In this document: piece by piece, positions 29,301 through 48,856 of the stretch
Layout: each line of letters opens with the position of its first letter
Numbering within the stretch: position 1 is the stretch's first letter
Notes under the pieces: model-generated
Told to the model about the DNA's origin: nothing
What the model saw: the letters and a program-made list of their open reading frames with translations, nothing else
The model's database searches: none
Translations under genes and position numbers: made by a program
NCBI RefSeq assembly: GCF_000247815.1
Contig: NC_021684.1
Coordinates: 8,999,430-9,063,429 of the forward strand
DNA from: Ficedula albicollis
Taxonomy: Eukaryota > Chordata > Aves > Passeriformes > Muscicapidae
Reading direction: 5' to 3'
DNA length: 64,000 nucleotides

Positions 29301-29323
29301 GTTGCTTCATCTGAGTGCTCCAT
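1..29323 (-). CDS. DNAH12: Dynein axonemal heavy chain 12, 5' half (39 coding exons, partial)
   Basis: Inner-arm axonemal dynein heavy chain, an ATP-driven motor of motile cilia. Coding exons from the start: 29160-29323, 28858-28942, 28556-28582, 27450-27639, 26571-26649, 25574-25732, 24696-24891, 24089-24277, 23126-23276, 22925-23016, 22491-22669, 21086-21221, 20190-20315, 18261-18395, 17204-17397, 16037-16250, 15327-15512, 14773-14973, 13532-13726, 13193-13314, 12787-13069, 12152-12271, 11636-11792, 11242-11414, 10873-11025, 10226-10465, 9438-9683, 8927-9046, 8113-8222, 7303-7486, 6560-6700, 5219-5302, 4947-5135, 4189-4308, 3234-3422, 2200-2351, 1532-1670, 1278-1444, 1-223. They sum to 6210 nt (2070 codons) with all phases consistent and no internal stop, about half of a full heavy chain; the 3' half lies left of the window. 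The ATG directly follows an acceptor AG, so the 5' UTR lies upstream. DNAH12 is preferred over its relatives DNAH3 and DNAH7 from remembered similarity plus the PDE12/ARF4 neighbourhood. Exon ends were placed by eye. Confidence 0.93.
2493..2913. repeat. Nested tandem duplication, 186 bp and 50 bp units
   Basis: A 186-bp unit starting at 2493 is repeated from 2679 with a few substitutions. Inside the second copy a 50-bp piece starting near 2756 is repeated from 2806. It lies in the DNAH12 intron between exons 2200-2351 and 3234-3422 and touches neither. Confidence 0.9.
3234..8222 (-). CDS. DNAH12: DNAH12 AAA2 domain (coding exons 29-35)
   Basis: AAA2 binds nucleotide structurally in most dyneins. 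Exon 7303-7486 has the P-loop GEPFSGKT at about residues 1546-1553, then [19 protein letters not shown]. Exon 6560-6700 has the Walker B segment [16 protein letters not shown]. Exons 5219-5302 and 4947-5135 give [12 protein letters not shown] and [17 protein letters not shown]. The 3' end of exon 6560-6700 and its donor are copied in a tandem duplication whose second copy lies in the following intron. The donor after exon 4189-4308 is GTTGGT, a weak match. Confidence 0.92.
5914..6597. repeat. 342-bp tandem duplication including a DNAH12 exon end
   Basis: Copies at 5914-6255 and 6256-6597 look identical. The right copy contains the last 38 nt of DNAH12 exon 6560-6700 and its donor site; the left copy therefore places a second exon tail (6218-6255) and donor inside the next intron. 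Confidence 0.93.
8927..11025 (-). CDS. DNAH12: DNAH12 AAA1 motor domain (coding exons 25-28)
   Basis: AAA1 is the main ATP-hydrolysis site of dynein. Exon 10873-11025 carries the P-loop GPAGTGKT at about residues 1265-1272, followed by [10 protein letters not shown]. Exon 10226-10465 carries [12 protein letters not shown], with the Walker B acidic pair, and the conserved [17 protein letters not shown]. Exon 9438-9683 gives [16 protein letters not shown] and the [12 protein letters not shown] block. Exon 8927-9046 holds [13 protein letters not shown]. All nucleotide-binding residues I can see are present, so the site looks catalytically competent. Confidence 0.94.
9081..9256. repeat. 88-bp tandem duplication
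   Basis: Two copies offset by 88 bp with several substitutions, in the DNAH12 intron between exons 8927-9046 and 9438-9683. No coding content. Confidence 0.9.
9834..9989. repeat. 78-bp tandem duplication
   Basis: Two copies offset by 78 bp differing at about two positions, in the DNAH12 intron between exons 9438-9683 and 10226-10465. Confidence 0.92.
11242..16250 (-). CDS. DNAH12: DNAH12 linker region (coding exons 16-24)
   Basis: Encodes about residues 701-1251, the DHC N2/linker region that swings across the AAA ring in the power stroke. Hallmarks seen: [10 protein letters not shown] and GYDITPD in 15327-15512, [15 protein letters not shown] and TQTMRGSPF in 14773-14973, [14 protein letters not shown] and [13 protein letters not shown] in 13532-13726, and [19 protein letters not shown] in 12787-13069. 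The last exon (11242-11414) ends with [20 protein letters not shown], the lead-in to AAA1. This is the most conserved part of the gene in the window, and no lesion was seen. Confidence 0.93.
17204..29323 (-). CDS. DNAH12: DNAH12 N-terminal tail (coding exons 1-15)
   Basis: Encodes roughly residues 1-700, the poorly conserved tail that in this family docks the motor on the doublet microtubule. It includes a 27-nt microexon (28556-28582, reading MDDKESQLK) and an acidic stretch in the 79-nt exon at 26571-26649. Conserved anchors include HPTMK in 25574-25732, FDEYT in 22925-23016 and [10 protein letters not shown] in 20190-20315. Exon 18261-18395 is rich in E, K and Q with spaced leucines, consistent with a coiled coil. 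Two donors are weak: GTTTGA after 18261 and GTGTGC after 24089. The exon at 22491-22669 needs the acceptor at 22670-22671; the nearer AG would break the frame. Confidence 0.88.
18604..18791. repeat. 94-bp tandem duplication
   Basis: Two copies offset by 94 bp, with one obvious substitution, in the 1.8-kb DNAH12 intron 18396-20189. The rest of that intron shows an A-rich tract near 18970-18991 and nothing else recognisable. Confidence 0.92.
21690..22190 (+). mobile_element. Degraded CR1 LINE fragment (reverse-transcriptase region)
   Basis: The plus strand reads, with frame breaks, like the end of the CR1 ORF2 reverse transcriptase: a segment resembling [16 protein letters not shown], then [27 protein letters not shown]. 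Intact CR1 elements have a DDT in place of the final HHT, so the element is dead. It sits in the DNAH12 intron between exons 21086-21221 and 22491-22669, antisense to the gene. CR1 is the dominant LINE of birds and other sauropsids. Ends are approximate. Confidence 0.85.
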
Positions 29324-29550
29324 CTAAAACCATAACAAAACCAAAATTCTAGAATACAATTTCCTCCACAAAGGAGTTTAACACATGCAACTATTAAGTT
29401 GAATGGACATAAGGCTTAAAATGAGATTCACCTCAGTTTAGGTATGCCACAGTGTAGGTATGACAGCAGGGCTTTCAAAGAAGAGAATAGTTTATGTGAT
29501 ACAATGGCAAAGTTCAAGGGAGAGCATGTACATACAGAGCCTGCCATAAG

Positions 29551-30003
29551 AAAGGAAGGAAGGAAGGAAGGAAGGAAGGAAAGGAAGGAAGGAAGGAAGG
29601 AAGGAAGGAAGGAAGGAAGGAAGGAAGGAAGGAAGGAAGGAAGGAAGGAAGGAAGGAAGGAAGGAAGGAAGGAAGGAAGGAAGGAAGGAAGGAAGGAAGG
29701 AAGGAAGGAAGGAAGGAAGGAAGGAAGGAAGGAAGGAAGGAAGGAAGGAAGGAAGGAAGGAAGGAAGGAAGGAAGGAAGGAAGGAAGGAAGGAAGGAAGG
29801 AAGGAAGGAAGGAAGGAAGGAAGGAAGGAAGGAAGGAAGGAAGGAAGGAAGGAAGGAAGGAAGGAAGGAAGGAAGGAAGGAAGGAAGGAAGGAAGGAAGG
29901 AAGGAAGGAAGGAAGGAAGGAAGGAAGGAAGGAAGGAAGGAAGGAAGGAAGGAAGGAAGGAAGGAAGGAAGGAAGGAAGGAAGGAAGGAAGGAAGGAAGG
30001 AAA
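29551..30003. repeat. (GGAA)n microsatellite, about 450 bp
   Basis: An almost pure GGAA/GAAG tetranucleotide array of about 112 units, with one extra A at about 29581. It lies in the intron between the non-coding first exon of DNAH12 and the exon carrying its ATG. The long Lys-Glu-Gly-Arg and Leu-Pro-Ser-Phe reading frames across it are an effect of the 4-bp period, not genes. GGAA is the core of ETS-factor sites. Confidence 0.97.
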
Positions 30004-30229
30004 CCCAACAAATTTGTGTTCTGCGACTGGGCTAAGGCTCAACTAAAAGACTACCCTTCTGTGGCTGCTTAATCGTCTGAGTAGAGCTATTCCAAAGACT
30101 GATGGTGTGGTTCCCCTGGAAACACGATGCACAAACTCACCACTGCATTTCAACAGCTTCCCGCAGGGGAGCAGAAAGCCAAAGCCACCTCTAAATCAGT
30201 GGTATATCCTGAAAACGCACCAAACCGGG

Positions 30230-30400
30230 CGGTGGTGGATGCACCAAAGGACACAAAGCTCAGCTACGGACGGCCGGGACGATATCGCCGTTTCCCGGCG
30301 CCCCCTCAGCCCCGCCGCTCTCAGCGCTCCCCGCGCCGCGGGCCCGGCTCGGGACAAGCGCGCGGTTACCCCGGAGCAGAGGGCGGGGCTCTCCCTGCCT
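30230..30400. promoter_or_regulatory. CpG-rich block just downstream of DNAH12 exon 1
   Basis: GC-rich and CpG-dense stretch in an otherwise AT-rich region, with a GGGCGGGG box near 30381-30388. It lies inside DNAH12 intron 1 and about 0.8 kb before PDE12, and is probably the edge of the CpG island serving both genes. Confidence 0.6.
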
Positions 30401-30409
30401 AGAGCAGTG

Positions 30410-30469
30410 AAAAAAGAAAAAAGAAAAAAGAAAAAAGAAAAAAGAAAAAAGAAAAAAGAAAAAAGAAAA
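30410..30469. repeat. (AAAAAAG)n heptamer microsatellite
   Basis: Eight to nine copies of a 7-bp A-rich unit ending directly at the candidate donor of DNAH12 exon 1. Read on the DNAH12 strand it is a C/T-rich tract at the very start of the intron. Confidence 0.95.
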
Positions 30470-30475
30470 CCTTAC

Positions 30476-30600
30476 CTTGACCGTCCCGGTCTGCCACAGG
30501 GTTGGTACAACCCGAGCGAGTCAGAAAGTCCCTCTGCTCCAGCCTCTGCCTGCACCAAGCAGATCACAGCAAGAATGCTTGAGAAATTATAAATATAATA
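30476..30600 (-). other. DNAH12: Probable DNAH12 non-coding first exon
   Basis: On the minus strand a good donor (GTAAGG) starts at 30475, ending an exon whose last bases read CGGTCAAG. The first coding exon at 29323 begins directly after an AG acceptor, so an upstream 5' UTR exon is required and this is the best candidate. The transcription start is not visible; the upper limit is a guess. A perfect 6-bp inverted repeat with a 3-bp spacer (30499-30513, GGGTTG..CAACCC) lies in it. Confidence 0.6.
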
Positions 30601-35500
<4,900 letters not shown>

Positions 35501-37200
35501 AGTAGCTCTGGGATGGTGCTTTTGGAGGTTTTCAAATAAATTTAATTTAATGTACTGCTGGGGAACTGAGGTTAGACCCTGACTTCTACCCTATTAAAAG
35601 GAAAGCCAAAATGATTAATGAAGAGTTCATGTGTTTTATGGCTCTACTGAATATTGTCACAAACACAGAATATTTGCATGACCATTTCCCCCTTTTTTAT
35701 ATGCTAATGGGAAAAAATATATTGAAGACAGGGTTTTGAAAATTGGGTTATATACCTTCTTAGTGGTATTTTTAAAGGTTTAATAATTATTTTGTTTAAA
35801 AAAAATGGGAATTTAAACTTATTTGTAAGACTGTACAAGTTGAACCCTGTTTAATTCAGAAATAAATACAGAACCCAAACCCAAATGGATTCAGCTGACT
35901 TCACTTCAGTTAATGTAATGATAATTTAAGTCTGTAAATTGTCTTGTTCACTTACCACTACTACAGCACAGCCTCTAGTAAGTTGCATGAACAATGTACT
36001 TGTACCTACCAACTTCTGAAAAGATGTTCTTAATTATCAGTGAATAGACTTTCTATCAATAATCAACCATGTTAAATTCAAGCCTATAATTGACTTGGAA
36101 GCAATTTTTCTGCCCATATAACATGGGTGATGAGGACAGTGTTAACACCTTGTGAAATTGGACTACCTGAAGAAACAGCATCTACTTTGAACATATGCTC
36201 CCTCTGGTTTGAGTCATCAGCATAAAAGAAACTGGAATTCAGGACAACCAGCTTTGGATGGGAGGGATATTTATCAATATCATCTGTTTTCAGGTCGGGA
36301 GAGATACAGAACAGTGTGGTGCATTTGTTATCTGTGCCTAAATCTTTTCAAAGAAGCACAAATGACTTGCAAACCTTTATCACAATGGTTGTATTTTGAT
36401 CCTCTCTTGCATACAAAGACAGCCTTAATTTTTAAGTGTTTTTACATGCATTTTTTCTTTCTAGGAATAGCCTAGTTTGCCCTATTTTGTAGGATACAGG
36501 GAAGTGTTTTTTATCCATACCTTCACTGAATGTGTTGGAGTGGGTTGAATCATTAAACAAGCTTCTTGCCCTGCATCTTTAGTCCATAGGAAACAAAAAG
36601 CATTTGGAAACCATTCACTAGCTCTTCCTCTTTCACCTAATAAAACTCCCTTTATCAGTTGTCTGTCACTGTTGTCAGTTTGGGGTTTTTTTCTTGTTAC
36701 TGGTGTCTTTCATGGCAGAACAAGTCTGCCAGGGTTGATAAAAGCTGTGTAATCTCTACTTGCACACCTGCTCACCTCCCCTGCATTCTGGTGCTCTGTA
36801 GCTGTACATGGGATTCACTCAACTGTTTAAACACTACTCATACCAGGAGGTAACTTTCAGGTGGGATATTTCTGAGGGTTGCTAGTGCTGTCTCTTGCCA
36901 TAGTATTTGCTATGCTGTGAAGGGTTGTGGTGTGCAGGAGCTTTTAAGTATTTGCTCTTTTATTTCCAATACAATTGCTGCTGTGTTTTGCTGCTGTAGT
37001 GGCTGGGCATCTAACATGATGCTGGTAGCTGCAGTCACAAAGCCTTCAAGGCAGGTTTACCTTTAGAGATCATACATGGCTAAAAAGATACAGGCCCATA
37101 AATCTCCAAACGTGTCTTGAACAGCATCATGTGAGAAGACGAATCTCATGAACCATCCAGTATTTCATTACAAATAAAGGGAAATAGACAAATTCCACTC
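35501..37200 (+). other. PDE12: PDE12 3' UTR and candidate poly(A) signals
   Basis: AATAAA hexamers occur at 35535-35540, 35861-35866, 36639-36644 and 37173-37178. The first lies only 35 nt past the stop codon; which ones are used cannot be told from sequence. No other coding content is seen. Confidence 0.5.
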
Positions 37201-39390
37201 TTCTGAGTCTGTAGAGGCCTGTGTTGCTAAAGAGCTCATGTAAATGTCCTTTGAAAGCAGCTTCTTTTCAGCAATATAGGCAGTTAACCTTCCCTCTGCT
37301 CTAGTACCTGTGAATTGTCTCCTTGTTCCTGTTCAAGCCAAACTAAAACATGGATGTGATCCTGTTAAAAATACAGGGCCTTTAGTTCTCTTGCTTGTAT
37401 TATCATTTTAGTGGATCTCTATGTCCTGAACTTAGTCACCTTAAAGCCATTTGTGCACAAAGAACACATACAGGCTTGGAGGTGGGTAGAAAGAGGTGAT
37501 GAAAGCTTGAAGCAAGACCTTAACCTGCTCCAGCAAATCCACCTCAAAACATAGCAATGACACATCAAAACATAAGACCTCACTGAAATGGTGCTCATTT
37601 ATTCCAACAGCTTTTCCAGGCTATATGTAAACCCTCAGATTTCTGGTTTTGTTAAATCAGCACTTTAGCTAAGCCACATGGTAGCTAAGCACCTTTGGAT
37701 ACCAATGGGAATCAAAACGCAGTGGCAATAATAGTGGCAATGAAGGATGTTAGATCACTGCACTAATGATAGACTCTCCCTGAAAAATTGGACCCTAAAT
37801 AATTTCGGTGGATCTTTGATCAGTTTTTATAAGTCTAATGAAAAAAATAACATGTAATTCAGTCTTGCATGAGTTGATGTCTGCACTCTCCTAGACCACA
37901 AAATTCATAATAAAAGTATTGCTGATTCATAACTTCAAGATACAGGTTGAGGAGAAAATCTTGCAAACAGAATGAAAGCTGTAAATCCTTTATCTGGGCA
38001 AATAATTTTTACTAATTTAGTGAATGAGGAAACACCTGAAGATGTAACATTTGCAATCATACGGCATCCTAAAAGGGCAGAAAAATTAATTGGAAGATCT
38101 GTTCAAGAAAAAAACTGAGTATCAACACTAGGGAAAACACTGAAAATGACAGTATCACAACTGAGTAAGAAATATGGAGGCCTACAAATTGCCAGCTCTG
38201 AAAAAACAATGAGGGGGAAAAAAAGCTCCACTGAGTAATGCAGGTTTGTCAGCTGGCAAGAGAAAAGTCTCAGTCACTTAGAACAGTAAGATTGCAATTG
38301 TGAAGTTTGGAAGAGACTGCATAATGTATATAGGGTAACTGAACTCAAAGAACATTCTTTTCCTCATTTTTAAGTACCAATTCATTGCAACTGGGTTACT
38401 TTTTCTTTTCCAAACCCAAACCATTAAAGTCCCTGGAACCAGAAGATGGAGCTGTTCAGAGAACAGACTTGCCTGGTGCTCTGCCTCACTTCAGAGAAAC
38501 AGCAGCTCCCTCCTGCTTGCTGTGCTGGCACTTGGGCTGCTGCCTCTGTCTCCCTGCAGACTGGGGAGAGGGAGGGCACAGGGAAGCTGGAAAGTGCAGG
38601 AAGCAAGTGGTGAGGACAAACACGGCACTGCAACAGGCCTTTGCACATGGCAGATATTCCTTTACTAGGTTTAGGAGAAATTCAGCCCAGTGAGCTGATG
38701 CTGGGGAATCTCCAGACTCAGTATCCTCCATTTAATCAGGAAACTGCAGCAGCAGAGGCTGCCAATAGCAGCAACGTGTCAGGAACCTGTCACACAACTG
38801 GAATGAGAATGCAGCACTAGGGTCTAGATTAGGAAAGGCACAGTTCAAAAAACTTGAGTTTTTTGGGGTGAAAGAGCCCTTAGGTATACCTTTGGCCCAG
38901 AGCCCCCCTACTCCCAAGCTGCATTTACATCTGTGTAAGGTAACAGATGGTGCTTCCTACAGCACATATGTTGATTTTAACTCCCATTTTGGCTCCCCCT
39001 ACACCTCTGGACCTTGCCCAGCAATTAATTATTCCTCTCTAAATCACATCCAGAACCTACATTAGAACAAATCTCATTCAACTTGTCTCCATTCCATTTC
39101 ATAAACCTAAACTCACCTGTACTTGTTCCTCATCCAGGAACTGAAAAGCTCCATGTCCTTCATAACAAAAAACTGGGTAGGATTTTCTTTGCATCTTTGT
39201 AACTGTATGTGGGATTTCTTGGTTTTTGTTACTCTACTTTCCCAGACCACCTGTTAAGGAAAATCTCTTTGCCTTCTACTTAATTTTCCCATCTCTGATT
39301 CATTTAACTTGAGACAGTGCTGCCTCCTGCCTGGCTGCTGTCTCAGGAGAGAGAAGTTTCTTCTTCCACAGCAGCTCCTGCTGTGGAAAA
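37201..39390. other. Intergenic DNA, nothing recognised
   Basis: Between PDE12 and ARF4. A moderately GC-rich patch at 38430-38780 has short open frames on both strands, but with no familiar motif or splice context. No RNA gene or repeat family was recognised. Confidence 0.5.
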
Positions 39391-40350
39391 ACTAATCACT
39401 CACAAGAACATTACAGAACTAAGGGCACTCAAAACACTCACCTTCTAGAAGCAGCAGACTTGGCTCATTTTTAGGCTCTGGGTATTGTGAAATGTTTACC
39501 TATGTATTTGATATGTACAAAATCAACCAAGGTCTGCCAGATCCTTCAGACTGGTACGGCAACTTGGAACTCCTATTATTCTTTCCCCTGACCGTATCTG
39601 CTCCAGACAAAGGGGTCTCTTCCTGTGACAGTACCTGAATTCTTGCACATCTCTTGTGCCATTGCTATATTTTAAAGATATAATTCAAGCATTAAGTAAA
39701 GTATGATGATAAAGCAATCAGGGCTGCCAAATATGATTGAGGGAAGGATGAAACAAAGGGTGGAGAAAAATGGTATGAAAAAACCAAGGGGAAAAATACC
39801 CAGTATGCTAAGGCATCTAAGCTTTCAACATGTCAAATTGTGTAGCTGCCTTGTTTCTCTTATTCTTGGCACTCATCACTCACAAGAACATTACAGAACT
39901 AAGGGCACTCAAAACACTCACCTTCTAGAGGCAGCAGACTTGGCTCATTTTTAGGCTCTGGGTATTGTGAAATGTTTACCTATGTATTTGATATGTACAA
40001 AATCAACCAAGGTCTGCCAGATCCTTCAGACTGGTACGGCAACTTGGAACTCCTATTATTCTTTCCCCTGACCGTATCTGCTCCAGACAAAGGGGTCTCT
40101 TCCTGTGACAGTACCTGAATTCTTGCACATCTCTTGTGCCATTGCTATATTTTAAAGATATAATTCAAGCATTAAGTAAAGTATGATGATAAAGCAATCA
40201 GGGCTGCCAAATATGATTGAGGGAAGGATGAAACAAAGGGTGGAGAAAAATGGTATGAAAAAACCAAGGGGAAAAATACCCAGTATGCTAAGGCATCTAA
40301 GCTTTCAACATGTCAAATTGTGTAGCTGCCTTGTTTCTCATATTCTTGGC
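39391..40350. repeat. 480-bp tandem duplication (intergenic)
   Basis: Copies at 39391-39870 and 39871-40350 differ at only a few positions (near their starts, at the agaag/agagg site and near their ends). It is the largest clean duplication in the window. The unit has no coding potential that I recognise. Confidence 0.95.
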
Positions 40351-42780
40351 ATAGAAAGAAAATTTGTTTCAAGTCTTCCAGCTCCTACCCACTAATAGGA
40401 AAGGCCTTAAACATTTCAGTTTTGGCAGCTCAGCTTTATTAATAAATCCAATGGCAGCATATGGAACATAATTTCTTAAGTCCCCATTCTTGACAAAGGT
40501 GGGAAAAACCCTTGGTGATGTGCAAAGTTTCATCATATTGCACTCAAACTGCCTTTGTCCAGATCTTTATAGAAAGATTTCTTAGAGTACCAAGGGACGA
40601 ATAACTGGGCTCTGAATTTTCATTACTGGCAAAATCCAAACTATTTTACATAACCTGGGCTATTCTTGTAAGCAATGAAAAAAATGAAAATCATGCATGT
40701 ATTTAATATTCAAGAAATAAATTGTGTCACCATGCTCAAGTAAAAGAAAACCCACACATCTTCAGTATTTTGCTCTCAGTAGTTACGCTCGCCATCTGAC
40801 ACATTGAAATAAAGCCTCCTGTACACAAATATCACTTGACTGAATCCCCAGTGCACTAGAACATACCCATTTGTTTGAATATAGAAGTTAATGTATGCAA
40901 AGAGAAATTTCAACCACTGGAACTCAGGATTTCCTGTCACTACAGTGAATGAGGAACACATTTTTAGCAGTCTCATGCATGTTCAAGATTTTGAACTTCA
41001 GGGACAGCAGCTCAGTTCAGGTATTTGACTTCTGATAGGGACATGACAAACCATGTTAGTACCTAAACTCTTAACAGACTTGAGAAAATTGCATGTTCAT
41101 GGGAATTCCATCTTTCTCTGAAGAACAGGGCTGTACAGTACATTGTTACCGATATACAACATTGACTTTTTCTTACTGCATGTCAGTGCAAGATGTAGCC
41201 TTAACCCTTATGCAGAGTCCACTACAATATACAACATTGACTTTGTCTTACTGCATGTCAGTGCAAGCTGTAGCCTTAACCCTTATGCAGAGTCCACTAC
41301 TCTTTAATGAAGCTCAAGATATTCATTACTTTCTGACTTTGAGGAATTATTCATTTTATAGCAGAATTACATCTACTGATGCAAAAACCCAAATGTGATG
41401 ACTCTGAAATATAGCTTCATATACACATGCTGCAACTGAAAAGCATAGTGTCTCAACAGAGTTCACCTAAACCTGAACACTTACTCATTTAAATAATTAA
41501 ATCTCTACCAAGCAGAATGTTTCCTTCATGGTAATAAGCCTAATTTAAGTATCTACTGTTTCATTTAAACCCTGCCTCTAACTGTAACAAGCATTGTTTA
41601 TTTTAACCTACTGGGACTGCAAAAACGAACTTGAAATAGGGACAAGCTGTCTCCTCTGAACAAGGTGTACCTTTTAAGGTTTAATTCAAGGAACTGCATT
41701 GCTAGAAATGTGCACATAAACACCTACTGATCAAATGCATGGGTATATCAGCTTGGATTAATAAGTAATCAGCAATTCATTAAACGTGCAGGCAAAACCA
41801 TTCTCACCTTACACTGTCTCCTGGGTTTCTGTTACACATTGAAGACATTCAAGAACTGTATTCAAAAACTCTGGAATGTTCCCTGCTTAGCTAACAGTAA
41901 CAGCAGCTCCTAAGAACTTAAACCTCACTCACAGCAGAAGCTGCCCAGGAAGGTGTTCTGAAGCAAAACTAGCTTGAATTTACCAACCTTGTCACTGGGA
42001 TTTCTTGTCACAAGAGTAACCAGACCTGGGTGGAAAATAAGAAGCACTTAGCCTGACACTGCAACAGAATCATGCTTTGGGTTCCTACAGACATCCAATC
42101 AATAGGACAGCACATTTTAACTGGAGGGTTGAACAGTATTTGTTTCTATACAGCAGACAGGCAAGACAAAAATAGATTCAAAACTACCCATTAGTAGCAG
42201 CCTTAAAACACATACTAATTTACACCTTTTGAACTACCAAGGTGTAAGGGGACAGAAATGAAAACAGACAGTAGCAGTTGTACAGAGATGATTTCTGGGG
42301 GCAATGATCAGCATTATTATAATATTTGCTACATCCCCAGTAAAGCACTCATGTTACCTTCCCAGCTAGCCACCAACGTGTAACTCTCCTGCTGGGACCC
42401 ATGTAGGTTTTGACATGTAGATGAAACTATTAAACAGACATGCATGCTTTTCAGGCAGTTCAAATTTGTTTTATTACAATTTTTTAACTGTTAGTATTCT
42501 CATATCTGGACATCTTGAAAGAATTTTAGATTTACAACTTCAAAAGACATTACAGAATTATGTAAGCCCCGATGACAGCTACTCTACTGCACTGTATACA
42601 ATTTGGTTGCCTCCCTTCCATGTCCTACTCTACACAGCTCCAAACAAGTGAAAATCTGAGACTGGTGTTCATATTCAAGCTGCAGGAAAGCTCAGTATAT
42701 GGTGAAAGAAAAAGTGATAATTTGCATTCAACTATTTCAGGAATCAAGAAGAGCATACACAGAACTATACATTTTATCAT
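40351..42780. other. Intergenic DNA downstream of ARF4
   Basis: AT-rich sequence between the 480-bp duplication and the ARF4 3' UTR. Apart from one short tandem duplication (41152-41301), no gene, RNA or repeat family was recognised. Confidence 0.5.
41152..41301. repeat. 75-bp tandem duplication
   Basis: Two copies offset by 75 bp with a few substitutions, in intergenic DNA. Confidence 0.92.
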
Positions 42781-43636
42781 TTTATTAGGAATAATTCCAA
42801 GTGGGTTATGAAGAAACTAATCCATTGAGTTTGATGAATTTTCCAAAATTTCCTTATGAAGATATGTTCACCAACAAACAGTAAAACTTCAGCAGAACTA
42901 TTATACACTGGGCAAAAATAGTCAGGCTGATACCAAAAAGCAACATGCAACATAAAAAAAAGATACAATATAAAGGAAGACAATCTGCTGAATATTAAAA
43001 ACAACCTCAACATGAGCTCTTCGCAACCAGCACAGAACTATTCTACCCATCAAATCCAATTCACACAAAGGCAAGTTGGGCTGACAGAACCCAAGGATAA
43101 TTAAAATATTCCTCAGTGCAGTAGATTTGTATAGTGTTTTAGAGCATTTCCTTGGCTTGGAACAAGCAGTATTAGGAAATCTTTTTGGCAAGGGAGAGAA
43201 ATAAATATATACGGAATGCTACATTTTTAAATCAGCAGACTGTCTGAGGAATGAAACAGGACATCAGTAAACTAAGAGTAGCAGGGATAAAAAAAAATTA
43301 AAATATTAATTTATTGGGGCTCAAAGAGTATTCAAAACAGATCTTAAAGATGTCACAATAACTATATTCAGGCATTTAGGCTAACAAGGGGAATAAAATC
43401 AGAAGATACACTTTTTTCCAAGTTAAGGAGATTTTTTACCCAAGCATATTGCTACCTTTGCAACATGTAGCTCGGTAAACAATAATTGGCAACAAAACAA
43501 GTTGAAACGCTGTAATATCCTGCCCAAATATCAGTTCCAGATACTGTAATAACCAAGATGCAAACTAATTTTGTTGTAACAAGCCTAGACCACTTATATC
43601 AAACATGTCCCTGGTGAAAGTGTCATCCAGTTGGAA
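42781..43636 (-). other. ARF4: ARF4 3' UTR (approximate end)
   Basis: Sequence after the ARF4 stop codon on the minus strand. TTTATT at 42781-42786 is an AATAAA signal on that strand and would give a UTR of about 0.86 kb; another lies near 42470. The true end is not determined. Confidence 0.45.
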
Positions 43637-47316
<3,680 letters not shown>

Positions 47317-48606
47317 TCACAAACTGAACTACAACCTGCTAATTTAAAAACATGTCATTTTACATGCAGAGTACTAGGGGTTTTTCACTGAGAACAGCTT
47401 TCTAAGCACTCTTAAATCATTGCTGATAAACTACTGTATGTTTTTCCCTATCTCTTCTACCCAGCAGTGAGAGAGAACAAGTCATGAAGAAAACAAGCTC
47501 AGAAAGACACTTCCATTAACAACCTACAAGCTCACAAGTTTCTAGTAATCGCCTTAGTATTTGTGTTAATTAAGCTTAATCATTCACATTGAAAGATTCT
47601 TCCATGTAAATCAGGAAGATTTTAAAAGCAACAATCTACAAGCAGCACACAGTTTCTAACTGGTAACACATTTGTTACTTCACTAAGCTGGGGAAGGCCT
47701 CACTTACTCAAACTGCAAAGCTCAGCTTCACAGGCACATGGACCAACTGAAGCTGGCACTATACATGAAAGAAAGACACTTCTTGTCTCTTATTCCAGGC
47801 TTTCCTCCCTTTGCTAAAACATTTCTTTAGCACTTGCAAAACCACATATATCAGGAATTTCTCATCATCCCTCCACACATACCACAAGGGCTGTGGGTCT
47901 TCTCCAGGATATCATTTCCATACAGATCCACTAGGATACCTCCCTTAGGAGTCTCCTCCTAATAACTGTTGGTCGTCACAGAAGATCTTCTGCACTTAAA
48001 TTTGCTCTTATGTTTCTAAAATAAAACTTCAGCTTGTTGTTTTTCAATGTAAGCTATGTGGTAAAAATGGGATCCTTCAGAAATAAAATAAAATGAAGCC
48101 TAAAAGACATTTATTTTGACATATCACCAACACAGCAAGCGTACACTGTAGCTTTCTAAAACTGTTTGTGAAACTGCTTATTGTTAAGCATTTTAGAACA
48201 TATAAATGTATCTCAAAAGAGAATTCTTTAAATTAGAACCCAATACCTAGCACACAAGCACCTCCATAAACAATAGGTACTAAACATTACAGCACAAAAT
48301 GTCTATCTTTTGTCAGTAACATTTTTCCCAAACAAAAATACCCCCATCAAAAGAATTAATTAATAGTTTTGCAAGAAAACAAATGCTATCCTCATTTTAT
48401 AAGGATAACACACACTCTTAAGCATTTTGAGTTAACTTCCTACTCTGCAACTGCAATATATTAAGTTCTAAGTGGTTTGGTGACTTGCCTATTAATAATA
48501 CAACTGTTTCCACAGCACTGCAAAAAAACAGGATTCAAAATTACCTGCTCATTCAGAATGAAACCAAACTCTTGAAAAACCTCCTTCTTCTCAAGAAACA
48601 AACTGC

Positions 48607-48856
48607 TGTTGCAGCAAACTAATTAAAAAACCCCTATCTATAATTGTCCTATATTCAAATAGTGCACAGGATTAAACACACCAATGCAGTTTCTTAGGTA
48701 ATGTCATTGCACATAAAAAAAAAAAAAAAATTGTTGCAGCAAACTAATTAAAAAAACCCTATCTATAATTGTCCTATATTCAAATAGTGCACAGGATTAA
48801 ACACACCAATGCAGTTTCTTAGGTAATGTCATTGCACATAAAAAAAAAAAAAAAAT
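48607..48856. repeat. 125-bp tandem duplication ending in A tracts
   Basis: Two copies offset by 125 bp, each ending in a run of about 15-16 A. Copies differ at one or two positions. In ARF4 intron 1. Confidence 0.94.

Noticed and set aside
29551..30003. CRISPR-like or other spaced array
   Set aside because: The repeats have no spacers; this is a simple microsatellite in a vertebrate genome.
29428..30046. Open frames of repeating KEGR or LPSF of about 200 codons
   Set aside because: Direct translation of the GGAA microsatellite; no start context or family.
38385..38917. Open frames of 60-100 codons in intergenic DNA
   Set aside because: Present on both strands in a GC-rich patch, with no motif, no splice context and no similarity I recognise.
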